From assembly GCA_016707425.1 (NCBI GenBank), contig JADJHU010000001.1, forward strand, positions 124,001 to 188,000: DNA of 64,000 nt, in the 5' to 3' direction. The translations under genes were made by a program, and so were the position numbers. How positions within the stretch are numbered: position 1 is the stretch's first letter; each line of letters begins with the position of its first letter. This stretch comes from Gammaproteobacteria bacterium (lineage in GTDB: Bacteria > Pseudomonadota > Gammaproteobacteria > Steroidobacterales > Steroidobacteraceae). Shown here in pieces: positions 9,186 to 16,918 of the stretch. The notes under the pieces are model-generated. The model did no database searches and was not told the DNA's origin. It worked only from the letters and a program-made list of their open reading frames with translations.

Positions 9186-10277
9186 TCATCTGGGCAGCGC
9201 TGCCACGCCCCACGGGCGCTGCCCTGCCGGCAGGGTCGCAATGACTTCAAAGCGCCCGACGTCCACCACCGAGATGTCGTTCGACGGGCCGTTGGCGGTG
9301 TAGAGTCGCCGGCCGTCCGGACTGAGTGCGATACCCCAGGGTCGTGCTCCGACGCGCACCGTCCCCTTCGGCACGAAGGTCGCCGCATCGATCGCCGCCA
9401 CCGTACCCCCGCGCCCCGTAGCGACGTACACCGTGCGACCGTCCGCTGAGACCACCACACCCATCGGGCGGACATTCTCGCCCGCGAGCTTCGTCGTGCG
9501 GGTCACCGCGTGAATCCGCGCATCGACCTCGGTCACCGTCGCATCGTTCTCGCCCGTCACATAGGCCCGCGTGCCGTCGGGTGCGAAGGCAATGGCGCGC
9601 GGCCTCAGGCCGACCTCGAAGCGCTTCAACACCCGGTGGTCCGCTGTGGCGATCACGGTGACCTGGTGGTCCTCCTCCGAGCTCACATAGGCCACCGAGC
9701 CGTCGGGACTGACGGCCACCCCTTCGGGCTCGCCGCCCACGCGCACGCTGGCGAGCGAAGCACCGCTCGCGACATCGAGAACCACGGCCGTGCCGGTGTC
9801 CTCGCTCGCGACATAGAGTCGTCCTCCATCGCGCCCCACCGCAAGCTGCTCCGGATCCGACACGCCGCGCACGATGCGCTCGAGACGGCGGGACGTGAGG
9901 TCGAAGACCCCGATGCCGTCAGCGGACTTGTCCGGCGGCGGCAGTGTCCGCTCGTCGATCCCCGGAGGCGCGAGCGGCGATCCGCTCAAGGCGACGAACA
10001 ACAGGCGGCCGTCGGGGCTTCCCCTCACGCCGCGCGGCCGCTTGCCGAGTGGAATCGTCGCGAGCAGCCGGAGCGTCGCGCCGTCGAAGATGCTGAGATC
10101 TCCGGAGAGCTCGTTGGTGACGCAGATTTCGTGCGCCGCCACGCGCTCGACGTCCCGGCTCTCTGCCGGCGCGGCAGCCTGTTGCGGGGGCATGGAGGGC
10201 GGCACCTTCTCCCGCCCGCAGCCGATCAGGAGCGTCCCCAGGCAGAACACGATGCCAGACATGCGGGTTCGCAGCAT
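9186..10277 (-). CDS. YVTN-type beta-propeller lipoprotein, PQQ-catabolism-associated type
   Basis: About 363 residues from the second Met (MLRTRMSG); a Met three codons earlier is also possible. GTLLIGC is a lipobox, so the mature protein should be a lipoprotein. The rest is seven or so repeats of the form SPDGRxLYVAxxxxxxVxVID, for example SPDGSVAYVSSEEDHQVTVI and SPDGRRLYTANGPSNDISVV. The overall pattern resembles the family described as PQQ-dependent catabolism-associated beta-propeller proteins. A cytochrome/PQQ dehydrogenase gene lies divergently 0.9 kb away, which fits. The propeller may bind a protein partner or substrate; no catalytic motif is visible. Confidence 0.8.
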   Translation of the reverse strand: MLRTRMSGIVFCLGTLLIGCGREKVPPSMPPQQAAAPAESRDVERVAAHEICVTNELSGDLSIFDGATLRLLATIPLGKRPRGVRGSPDGRLLFVALSGSPLAPPGIDERTLPPPDKSADGIGVFDLTSRRLERIVRGVSDPEQLAVGRDGGRLYVASEDTGTAVVLDVASGASLASVRVGGEPEGVAVSPDGSVAYVSSEEDHQVTVIATADHRVLKRFEVGLRPRAIAFAPDGTRAYVTGENDATVTEVDARIHAVTRTTKLAGENVRPMGVVVSADGRTVYVATGRGGTVAAIDAATFVPKGTVRVGARPWGIALSPDGRRLYTANGPSNDISVVDVGRFEVIATLPAGQRPWGVAALPR

Positions 10278-10340
10278 GCAGGGCATTCTACCTGAAGCGC
10301 GCTCGCGGACCGCTCCGGCCGTGCATTACCATAGGAGCAT

Positions 10341-10371
10341 CCCCGCCGGAATGCGGGGCCTCCCCGGGGAG
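10341..10371 (+). promoter_or_regulatory. Hairpin-rich leader over the SDR ribosome binding site
   Basis: CCCCGC (10341-10346) pairs with GCGGGG (10353-10358) around a six-base loop. It is followed at once by the palindrome CTCCCCGGGGAG (10360-10371), whose right half is the Shine-Dalgarno sequence seven bases before the ATG at 10379. The middle GGGG can instead pair with the following CCCC, so alternative folds that hide or free the SD are possible. Regulation of translation is inference. Confidence 0.4.
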
Positions 10372-10378
10372 CCGGCAG

Positions 10379-11140
10379 ATGCGCGGACTGAAGGACAGAG
10401 TGTTCATTGTTGCAGGTGGTGCCAGCGGCATCGGGGCCGCCACTGCAGCACGGCTCACCGAAGAAGGTGCGGCCGTCGTCATCGGGGATCTGAGTGCGGA
10501 GCACGCGCGCCAGGCTGCGGCGCGACTCGCCGCCGGCGGCGCCCGCGCCCTTGGTGTGGGCTTCGACATCGTCGTCGAGGACTCCGTACGCGCACTGATC
10601 GCGGCAGCCGTCGAACACTTCGGCGGACTCGACGGGATCCACGTCAATGCCGCGGACATCGATGCGCTGCAGCACGACACGGATGCCGAGACCGTGCCAC
10701 TCGAGGTCTTCGACCGCACGCTGGCCGTGAACCTGCGCGGCCATCTGCTGTGCACGCGCCATGCGCTGCCGGAGCTGCTCAGACGCGGCGGCGGCAGCCT
10801 GGTCTACACGAGCTCGGGCTCGGCCTTCATGGGGGAACCGCAGCGCCTCGCCTATGGCATCAGCAAGAGCGGCCTGCACGGCCTCCTGCGCCACGTCGCC
10901 TCACGCTGGGGCAAGCAGGGCGTGCGAGCCAATGCGGTCGCTCCCGGTCTCGTGATGACGGACGCCGTGCGCCGCAGCATGGATGGAGACGCCTGCGCGG
11001 CCGTGCTCGGCATCACCCGCAGTCCCCGCCTCGGCGAACCGCGCGATATCGCGGCAGCAGTCGCCTTCCTGATGTCCGATGACGGGGAGTGGATCAACGG
11101 GCAGGTACTTAGCGTCGACGGCGGCGCGACGATGCGCTGA
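10379..11140 (+). CDS. SDR family oxidoreductase
   Basis: This is a 253-residue classical SDR. VAGGASGIGAATA at about 11-23 is the cofactor loop. The usual NNAG is replaced by VNAAD. Ser is in VYTSSGSAF and the catalytic Tyr/Lys in YGISK. The end INGQVLSVDGGATMR is the standard C-terminal signature. A strong GGGGAG ribosome site sits seven bases upstream. It lies 42 bases before the PQQ dehydrogenase start and is probably co-transcribed with it, so it may act on the ketone or aldehyde that enzyme makes. The NNAG variant is a departure from consensus but is known in divergent SDRs. Confidence 0.87.
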   Translation: MRGLKDRVFIVAGGASGIGAATAARLTEEGAAVVIGDLSAEHARQAAARLAAGGARALGVGFDIVVEDSVRALIAAAVEHFGGLDGIHVNAADIDALQHDTDAETVPLEVFDRTLAVNLRGHLLCTRHALPELLRRGGGSLVYTSSGSAFMGEPQRLAYGISKSGLHGLLRHVASRWGKQGVRANAVAPGLVMTDAVRRSMDGDACAAVLGITRSPRLGEPRDIAAAVAFLMSDDGEWINGQVLSVDGGATMR

Positions 11141-11182
11141 AATGTGCGCCGGGGCCCTTCATCGACGGCGGAGAACGACGAC

Positions 11183-13021
11183 GTGAAACAGCCGATTGCC
11201 ACACTTCTTCTCTGGGCCGCTGCACTGCAGGTGCCCGCCGGCCCGACCGCTCCCCCGGTGGAAGGCGCGCCCGATGCGGCCGCCCTCTACGCGGAGCGCT
11301 GCGCAGCATGCCACGACCACCCGCGCGATCGGATTCCGCCACGCATCTCGCTCGCAGTCTATCGCACGCCCGAGGAGATCATCGACGCACTGACGACCGG
11401 CATCATGCGCCAGCAGGCGGCGGGCCTCTCGACCCGCGAGATCCGCGCCCTCGCCGTGGGCATCACGGGGAAGGAGCCCGCCGCGGCGGGCCCGGATCCC
11501 GACGCCAATCGCTGCCGCGCGACCGGCAGCACGGCGCCCCCGCTTTCGACGCAGCCCGGCGACTGGAACGGCTGGGGGCACGACCTCGCCAACACCCGCT
11601 TCCACGGAAGCCCGGGGCTCACCGCACGTGACCTGCCCCGCCTGAAGCTCAAGTGGGCCTTCGCCTATCCCTCGCGTGCCGCCTTCGGGCAGCCGACGGT
11701 CCTCGGCGACTGGCTCTTCACGGCAGGCGCCGGCCGGCGCGTCTACGCACTCGATGCACGCACGGGCTGCACGCACTGGAGCCATGCGACAGGCAGCGTC
11801 GTGCGAACGGCAGTCGTCGTGACCCGGCTGCCCGGAGAAGGCGGCCGCGTCGCCGCTTGGTTCGGCGACGACAAAGCCCGTGTCCATGCCATCGACGCAT
11901 CCACGGGCGACGCGCTGTGGACCGTGCAGGTGGACGAGCATCCCGGCGCGCGCGTGCTCAGCACGCCTGCCTATCATGACGGGCGAATCTATCTTGGCGT
12001 GAGCTCGAACGAGGAAGTGGCCGCTGCCGATCCGAAGTACGAATGCTGCACCTTCCGCGGCAGCGTGGTCGCCCTCGACGCCAGGAGCGGCCGCATACTC
12101 TGGAAGAGTTACACCGTGCGCGAGGCGCCGCAGCCGACACGCATCAACACGGCGGGCACGCAGATGTATGGTCCGGCGGGTGGTGCGGTATTTTCCTCGC
12201 CGACGATCGACGTGCAGCGCGGGCTACTGTATGCCGGCACGGGTGACGGCTATACGAGCGAGGGGTCGGATTCCACCGATGCGGTGATTGCCCTCGATCT
12301 CGCGACCGGCGAGCGCCGCTGGACTAGCCAGGTGCGCGCACACGACTCCTGGATCCTCGGATGTGAAAGTGCCACCCCCGGCGCCAACTGCCCGAGCCCG
12401 CTCGGCGAAGACTATGACTTTGCGAGCTCGCCCATCCTCGCGACACTGCGCAACGGGCGGCAGCGAATCGTCGCCGGTGCCAAGTCCGGAATCCTCTACG
12501 GCTTCGACCCCGAGGAGCGGGGACACCTGATCTGGCAGGTGCCTCTCGTCGCGGGCAGCTCACACGGCGGTATCCTCTGGGGTCCGGCCGTCGACGGGAA
12601 GCGCGCCTATGTTGCGACCTCCCGGTACGATTACGGCACAGGCCGCGGTCCAGGCGGCCTCTCCGCCGTCGACCTCGCCACCGGTCGCCTGCTGTGGACC
12701 CACCCGGCGCCCGTACTCGACTGTGCCTGGAGCAGGGATCGCTGCTCACAGGGCCAGATCGCCGCAGTGACTGCGATCCCGGGAGCCGTCTTCTCAGGTG
12801 CGCTCGACGGGCGGCTGCGAGCCTATGCTGGGCGCACCGGCAAGGTGCTCTGGCAATTCGATACTGCGCAGGATTTCCCGGCGGTCAATGGCGGCACGGC
12901 TCGCGGTGGCGGGATGGACTTCGGCGGGCAGATCATCGCCCATGGCATGCTCTTCGTGCATTCGGGATCGACACGCACACGCGGCAACGCGCTCCTCGCA
13001 TTCAGCATCGACGGCAAGTGA
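11183..13021 (+). CDS. Cytochrome c / PQQ beta-propeller dehydrogenase (PVA-dehydrogenase type), copy 1
   Basis: The protein has 612 residues from a GTG start, chosen because GGAG lies nine bases upstream and the first 20 residues form a signal peptide (KQPIATLLLWAAALQVPAG). A haem c site CAACH is at 40-44, followed by eight-bladed PQQ propeller repeats (VYALDARTGCTHWS, VHAIDASTGDALWTV, VVALDARSGRILWKS). Vicinal cysteines in YECCTFRGS (288-289) recall the disulfide ring near PQQ in quinoprotein alcohol dehydrogenases. The order haem domain then propeller matches polyvinyl-alcohol dehydrogenase. It should oxidise an alcohol in the periplasm; the substrate is unknown. A paralogue with the same layout is at 29321-31153. 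Confidence 0.85.
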   Translation: MKQPIATLLLWAAALQVPAGPTAPPVEGAPDAAALYAERCAACHDHPRDRIPPRISLAVYRTPEEIIDALTTGIMRQQAAGLSTREIRALAVGITGKEPAAAGPDPDANRCRATGSTAPPLSTQPGDWNGWGHDLANTRFHGSPGLTARDLPRLKLKWAFAYPSRAAFGQPTVLGDWLFTAGAGRRVYALDARTGCTHWSHATGSVVRTAVVVTRLPGEGGRVAAWFGDDKARVHAIDASTGDALWTVQVDEHPGARVLSTPAYHDGRIYLGVSSNEEVAAADPKYECCTFRGSVVALDARSGRILWKSYTVREAPQPTRINTAGTQMYGPAGGAVFSSPTIDVQRGLLYAGTGDGYTSEGSDSTDAVIALDLATGERRWTSQVRAHDSWILGCESATPGANCPSPLGEDYDFASSPILATLRNGRQRIVAGAKSGILYGFDPEERGHLIWQVPLVAGSSHGGILWGPAVDGKRAYVATSRYDYGTGRGPGGLSAVDLATGRLLWTHPAPVLDCAWSRDRCSQGQIAAVTAIPGAVFSGALDGRLRAYAGRTGKVLWQFDTAQDFPAVNGGTARGGGMDFGGQIIAHGMLFVHSGSTRTRGNALLAFSIDGK

Positions 13022-13027
13022 CCGCGC

Positions 13028-13055
13028 GCACCCCGGCGCCTCGCGCCCCGGGTGC
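13028..13055. terminator. GC-rich hairpin between convergent genes
   Basis: Between the convergent PQQ dehydrogenase and the short LLM gene, GCACCC...GGCGC and GCGCC...GGGTGC form an 11-bp stem with a CTC loop and a small internal loop. There is no T-run on either side, so it is not a standard intrinsic terminator. It could slow polymerase from both directions. Confidence 0.3.
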
Positions 13056-13060
13056 GGCAC

Positions 13061-13408
13061 TCACCGCCGGTCGTGCTCGCGAAACGCCGCGATGAGCCGC
13101 TTCCAGACTGACGGATCACCCTTCTCGGGCTCCCCGAAGTAGATGAGCACCTCGTCCAGCATGTCGCCGTATTTCTGCAGATCCCAGGCGGTATAGGCCA
13201 GCACCATGGGGTTGCGCGGAAAAGCGGGCGCCACCTCGGGCCCGAGCCTGATGCGCGAGGTGGAGACCGCGGCAACGGCGAGTTGCAGGAACGGATTGTG
13301 CTTGCGCTCCGAGATGTAGAGCGTCTCGAAGCCCATCTCCTCGATGCGCTTCGCAGGGTCGGCCACATCCTGCAGCGAATCGACGACGAGACTGGTGCTG
13401 AGTCTCAT
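13061..13408 (-). CDS. Internally deleted LLM class oxidoreductase
   Basis: The gene encodes 115 residues. The first 80 (MRLSTSLVVDSLQDVADPAK, FETLYISERKHNPFLQLAVA, STSRIRLGPEVAPAFPRNPM, VLAYTAWDLQKYG) match the N-terminus of F420-dependent LLM oxidoreductases of the kind usually about 330 residues long. The remaining 35 residues (DMLDEVLIYFGEPEKGDPSV onward) look unrelated to the region that should follow. About 200 residues that normally complete the TIM barrel are absent, and no further LLM sequence is seen downstream before the PQQ gene. It is therefore probably a remnant. It starts 24 bases after the CoA-transferase gene and ends the same transcript. Confidence 0.6.
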   Translation of the reverse strand: MRLSTSLVVDSLQDVADPAKRIEEMGFETLYISERKHNPFLQLAVAAVSTSRIRLGPEVAPAFPRNPMVLAYTAWDLQKYGDMLDEVLIYFGEPEKGDPSVWKRLIAAFREHDRR

Positions 13409-13431
13409 GTGTGTCCCGATCCGGACTGCGA

Positions 13432-15921
13432 TTATCTCAGCACTTCATCGTTCAGCAACTCGACGAATTCGTCGGAGCCCATGTTCAGGATCTCACGACA
13501 GATCTCCTCCGTATGCTCGCCGAACGAGGGGCCGCAGCGCTGCACGTCCGGGGTCCGCGCGAGCCTGACGGGCCAGCCGAAGTACAGACTCTGGCCGTAC
13601 CCTGGTTTGTCCAGCACGCGATAGAACCCGCGGTCCCGGACATGAGGGTCGAACTCGATGATGTCCCGGTCATTCTTCACCACGCCCGCGGGCACCCCCG
13701 CCGCCTGAAGCGTATCCATCACGTCTTCCGCGGCCCGGGTCCGGGTCCATCGCGCAAGCCGCTCGTCCAGTTCATCCTCGCTCTGCTTTCTTCCGGCCAG
13801 CGTGCTGAATCGCGGGTCGCGGCTCCACTCCGGATTGCCAAGTGCCCCACGCAAAGCTTCCCACTGCCGGTCCGTCAGCACCGCAATCGCGCACCACCGG
13901 TCTTCTCCCTGGCAGGGATACGCTCCGTGCGGCGCCGCGCCAGGCGCGCGGTTGCCCTGCTTCCCCCGGACATCTCCGCTCGCCGAGTACGCCAGCAAGG
14001 GCACGGCGAGGAGAGTCGTTGCCACCTCGTGCTGGGCGAGATCGATGTACTGACCCTCACCGGTCCGGCTGCGATGATCGAGTGCCGCAAGCAGCGCCAG
14101 TGCACTGAACCAGGGGGCCGTGGCATCCGAATACGCATTGTGCGGCGGCACAGAAACGCGATCCGGCCAGCCGGTCAGATAGGTGAAACCTCCGCGCCCC
14201 TGCTGCTCGACGCCAAACCCGATCATGTGGGCCAGCGGGCCTGTCTGCCCAAAGCTGCTGGAGCTGATCATGATGAGTGATGGGTTGATCCTGCGCAGTT
14301 CCTCGTAGTCGAGCCCGAAGCTCTTCATGATGCCGACGCCGAAATTCTCGGCGACGACGTCGGCCCAGGCGACGAGTCTCCGCGCGATCTCCCTCCCCTT
14401 GTCCTTCGAGAGATCGAGGTTCATGGCCCGCTTGCTGCTGTTGACCATGATGCCGAAGAAGCTGCTGTCGGCCGTGCTCACGTCGTCCTTGTAGGGACCC
14501 ACGGTCCGCACATTGTCGATGGCTGCGAGGCTCTCGATCTTGATCACGTCGGCCCCGAAGTCGGCGAGATAGGTCGTGCTCAGTGGCCCGGCAAGAATCC
14601 TGGAAAAATCGAGGATCCGCACACCCGCGAGAGGACCGCCCCGCCCTGTGGCCACGCCACCTTCAGCGGCTTCGATTCGCGCGGCACGCCTGCCTGCCAC
14701 ATCCTCGCTGCCGCGCGGCCTCCGCGCTTCCTCACGGATCTGCGCGGAGTGTTCGCCGAGGCGCGGCGCCGCCGTGGGCCTCGTGCACGGCGTCCCGCTG
14801 AGCCTGAACGGCGCATCCGGATAGAGCAGGCTGCGCCCGAGCTCCGGGTGCCGCACGTCCATCAGGAATCCCCTCGCTTCCAGCTGCCTGTCCCGGGATA
14901 CGTCCGCGATGCTGTTGACCGGCGCCAGCGCAAAACGCCTCTTGAGCGCTTCATCCGCCAGTTCCTGCTTCGTGCGCTTTGCGAAGAAGGCGAGAAACGC
15001 GCCCTCGATCTTCTCCAGTTCGCCCGGCGTGAGCTTCAGGACGTCCAGCCTGTCCCACTCGATGGCGAGGAGCGGCCCCGCATCGCCACTCTCTGCCATC
15101 CAGTCCACCAGCCGCTTCACGAGTCTGCCAAGGACACCGCCATAGACGCTGAACATCACTTCGCCGTCCTGGCACGGCCAGACGACCAGGGGCGCAATCA
15201 GGGGCGAGAAGCGCTGACGGTTCCCGCTGCGCCCGGTCACCATCCCGGTGTGAAACCACCACGAGGGAGACGCCATTCCCAGGCGCATCACCGCCTCGTG
15301 CGCCGAAACATCCACGCGCTGTCCCTTTGAGCTCAGGGCCCGTTCATGCAGCGCCAGCAGGGTGCCGACGGCACCGTGCAGCCCGGCCTGCAGATGAGTC
15401 TGATCGACGCCCATGCGCAGCGGCGCGCGGTCGCTGTACCCACACTGGTTCATCAGGCCGCCCAGGGCCCAGAGGATCAGGTCTGAGCTGTGCAGATCCC
15501 GGTACGGCCCTGTCTGGCCGAACGGAGTCACCGAGGTCAGGATGATCCCCGGATTGATCCTGCTCAGGGCCTCATATCCCAGCCCGAGACCGTCGAGATA
15601 TCCGGGTGGAAACGACTCGATGAGGACGTCGGAGATCGCGACCAGCTTCCTGAGCTCCTCGCGTCCCTCGTGCGCCTCGATGTCGAGGACAATGCTGCGC
15701 TTGCTGGTATTGAGTGCATACCAGGACAGGTTCCGCTCGCGTTGCGGCGTGTCGCCACAGAGCGGTCCCGTCGCCCGGGCAGGATCCCCTCCCGGCCCTT
15801 CGACCTTGATGACATCAGCGCCCAGATCGGCGAGGAGTTTCCCGCAGAATGCCCCGAGTTCGCCGGCGAGATCCAGGCAGCGGTAAGGGGTCAGCGGCCC
15901 CGTTCTATTCGTCATCGACAC
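13432..15921 (-). CDS. Two-domain CaiB/BaiF (class III) CoA-transferase
   Basis: The gene encodes 829 residues with two tandem CaiB/BaiF domains. Domain 1 spans about 8-400 (LLADLGADVIKVEGPGGDPA, SVTPFGQTGPYRDL, GVDQTHLQAG with a candidate catalytic Asp near 173). Domain 2 spans about 425-829 (ILDFSRILAGPLSTTYLADF, GADVIKIESLAAIDN, SSFGQTGPLAHM, AYSDATAPWFSAL with a second candidate Asp). These enzymes exchange CoA between carboxylic acids through an aspartyl-CoA intermediate. Most work as interlaced dimers, and a tandem fusion can supply both halves in one chain. It lies 49 bases after the IclR gene and should be on the same transcript as the MFS, TPP and LuxC genes. Confidence 0.88.
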   Translation of the reverse strand: MSMTNRTGPLTPYRCLDLAGELGAFCGKLLADLGADVIKVEGPGGDPARATGPLCGDTPQRERNLSWYALNTSKRSIVLDIEAHEGREELRKLVAISDVLIESFPPGYLDGLGLGYEALSRINPGIILTSVTPFGQTGPYRDLHSSDLILWALGGLMNQCGYSDRAPLRMGVDQTHLQAGLHGAVGTLLALHERALSSKGQRVDVSAHEAVMRLGMASPSWWFHTGMVTGRSGNRQRFSPLIAPLVVWPCQDGEVMFSVYGGVLGRLVKRLVDWMAESGDAGPLLAIEWDRLDVLKLTPGELEKIEGAFLAFFAKRTKQELADEALKRRFALAPVNSIADVSRDRQLEARGFLMDVRHPELGRSLLYPDAPFRLSGTPCTRPTAAPRLGEHSAQIREEARRPRGSEDVAGRRAARIEAAEGGVATGRGGPLAGVRILDFSRILAGPLSTTYLADFGADVIKIESLAAIDNVRTVGPYKDDVSTADSSFFGIMVNSSKRAMNLDLSKDKGREIARRLVAWADVVAENFGVGIMKSFGLDYEELRRINPSLIMISSSSFGQTGPLAHMIGFGVEQQGRGGFTYLTGWPDRVSVPPHNAYSDATAPWFSALALLAALDHRSRTGEGQYIDLAQHEVATTLLAVPLLAYSASGDVRGKQGNRAPGAAPHGAYPCQGEDRWCAIAVLTDRQWEALRGALGNPEWSRDPRFSTLAGRKQSEDELDERLARWTRTRAAEDVMDTLQAAGVPAGVVKNDRDIIEFDPHVRDRGFYRVLDKPGYGQSLYFGWPVRLARTPDVQRCGPSFGEHTEEICREILNMGSDEFVELLNDEVLR

Positions 15922-15969
15922 GTCTGCTTCTTCGCACCCGGCTCCGTCAGCCTGTCGATCTGCGGGACA

Positions 15970-16869
15970 TCACGGTTCCCCCGCCCACTTCCCGTTGCTC
16001 TGGAGGGTAACCGAGCGGCAGCTCTCAGTGAGCATTCGCGCGTAGCGATCGAGCTCTTCAGTACCAAGGGTGTCGCCGAAACCGCTCAGATAGATGGCGT
16101 AGCTGATGCTGCCATGCTGATTGAAGATCGGGGCGGCCAGCATCCTGATGTGGTAGCGCTCCCCCCTCCTCGGATGAATGAGGTAATGGGTCGCGATGTC
16201 CAGCCTGTCGATGAGCCCGGTCAGCCGCTTCCGGTCGGCAGGCGACGAGCTCGAGAATGACATCTCCCTGACGACCTGCCCGATCTGGCGCGGCAGGCTG
16301 TTCTCCCGATAGATCGCGTATCCCCGCTTTCTGATCGCGAACAGAAGCTCCTGGTATTTCGCCCGTTCTGTCTTCGTTACCTTGTGAGGGAGTCTCTTCA
16401 GCCATTCATCCACCTGGTCTTCGCTCGACCAGGCCATGAACAATCCGCCCATGGGGGGTGTCAGCGGCACATGCTGGCCCACCTTGATGCTCGGCGCCGT
16501 GGAATGGAATCGCCCGTAGTGCGCCAGGCCGACCATGTCCCTGCCAATGCGCGCCGTGAGCATCACCTCGAGACCGCTCTCGGCCGCGAGCCTGGCGCCC
16601 TCGTCTCTCGCCATGCCGATGGCCGGATGACGCTCCAGGGCGGCCTGGCCCGCCGCGACCAGCGCAGGGCCCAGCGTGTAGGTCTTGTGGCTCGGGTGTC
16701 TCACCAGATAGCCATTCTCGGTGAGCGTATTGAGGATGGCATGGCACGAGGCAATGTTCACCTCGAGGCGCTGGACCAGCTCCGAGAGCGTGAATTCGTG
16801 TCCAGGCTGATTCGTGATGAAGTTGACGATGTCTATCGCACGTGTCGCGGATAGCGCAGGCCTTGCCAT
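15970..16869 (-). CDS. IclR family transcriptional regulator
   Basis: The protein has 299 residues from ATG at 16869. The winged helix-turn-helix is at residues about 5-70 (AIDIVNFITNQPGHEFTLSE, SCHAILNTLTENGYLVRHPS, THKTYTLGPAL-like wing). The C-terminal ligand-binding domain follows (LEVMLTARIGRDMVGLAHYG, VPLTPPMGGLFMAWS). IclR proteins bind short palindromes near the genes they control and sense small aromatic or carboxylic ligands. The gene lies inside the luxC-TPP-MFS-iclR-caiB run, 50 bases after the MFS stop. It is the natural candidate to bind the 21-bp sequence repeated in the two divergent promoters of this cluster. Confidence 0.88.
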   Translation of the reverse strand: MARPALSATRAIDIVNFITNQPGHEFTLSELVQRLEVNIASCHAILNTLTENGYLVRHPSHKTYTLGPALVAAGQAALERHPAIGMARDEGARLAAESGLEVMLTARIGRDMVGLAHYGRFHSTAPSIKVGQHVPLTPPMGGLFMAWSSEDQVDEWLKRLPHKVTKTERAKYQELLFAIRKRGYAIYRENSLPRQIGQVVREMSFSSSSPADRKRLTGLIDRLDIATHYLIHPRRGERYHIRMLAAPIFNQHGSISYAIYLSGFGDTLGTEELDRYARMLTESCRSVTLQSNGKWAGEP

Positions 16870-16918
16870 GACTTCCCTCGTCGCTCGCCAGCAGAGCAAT
16901 CCCTGGTTCGTATTGTAG

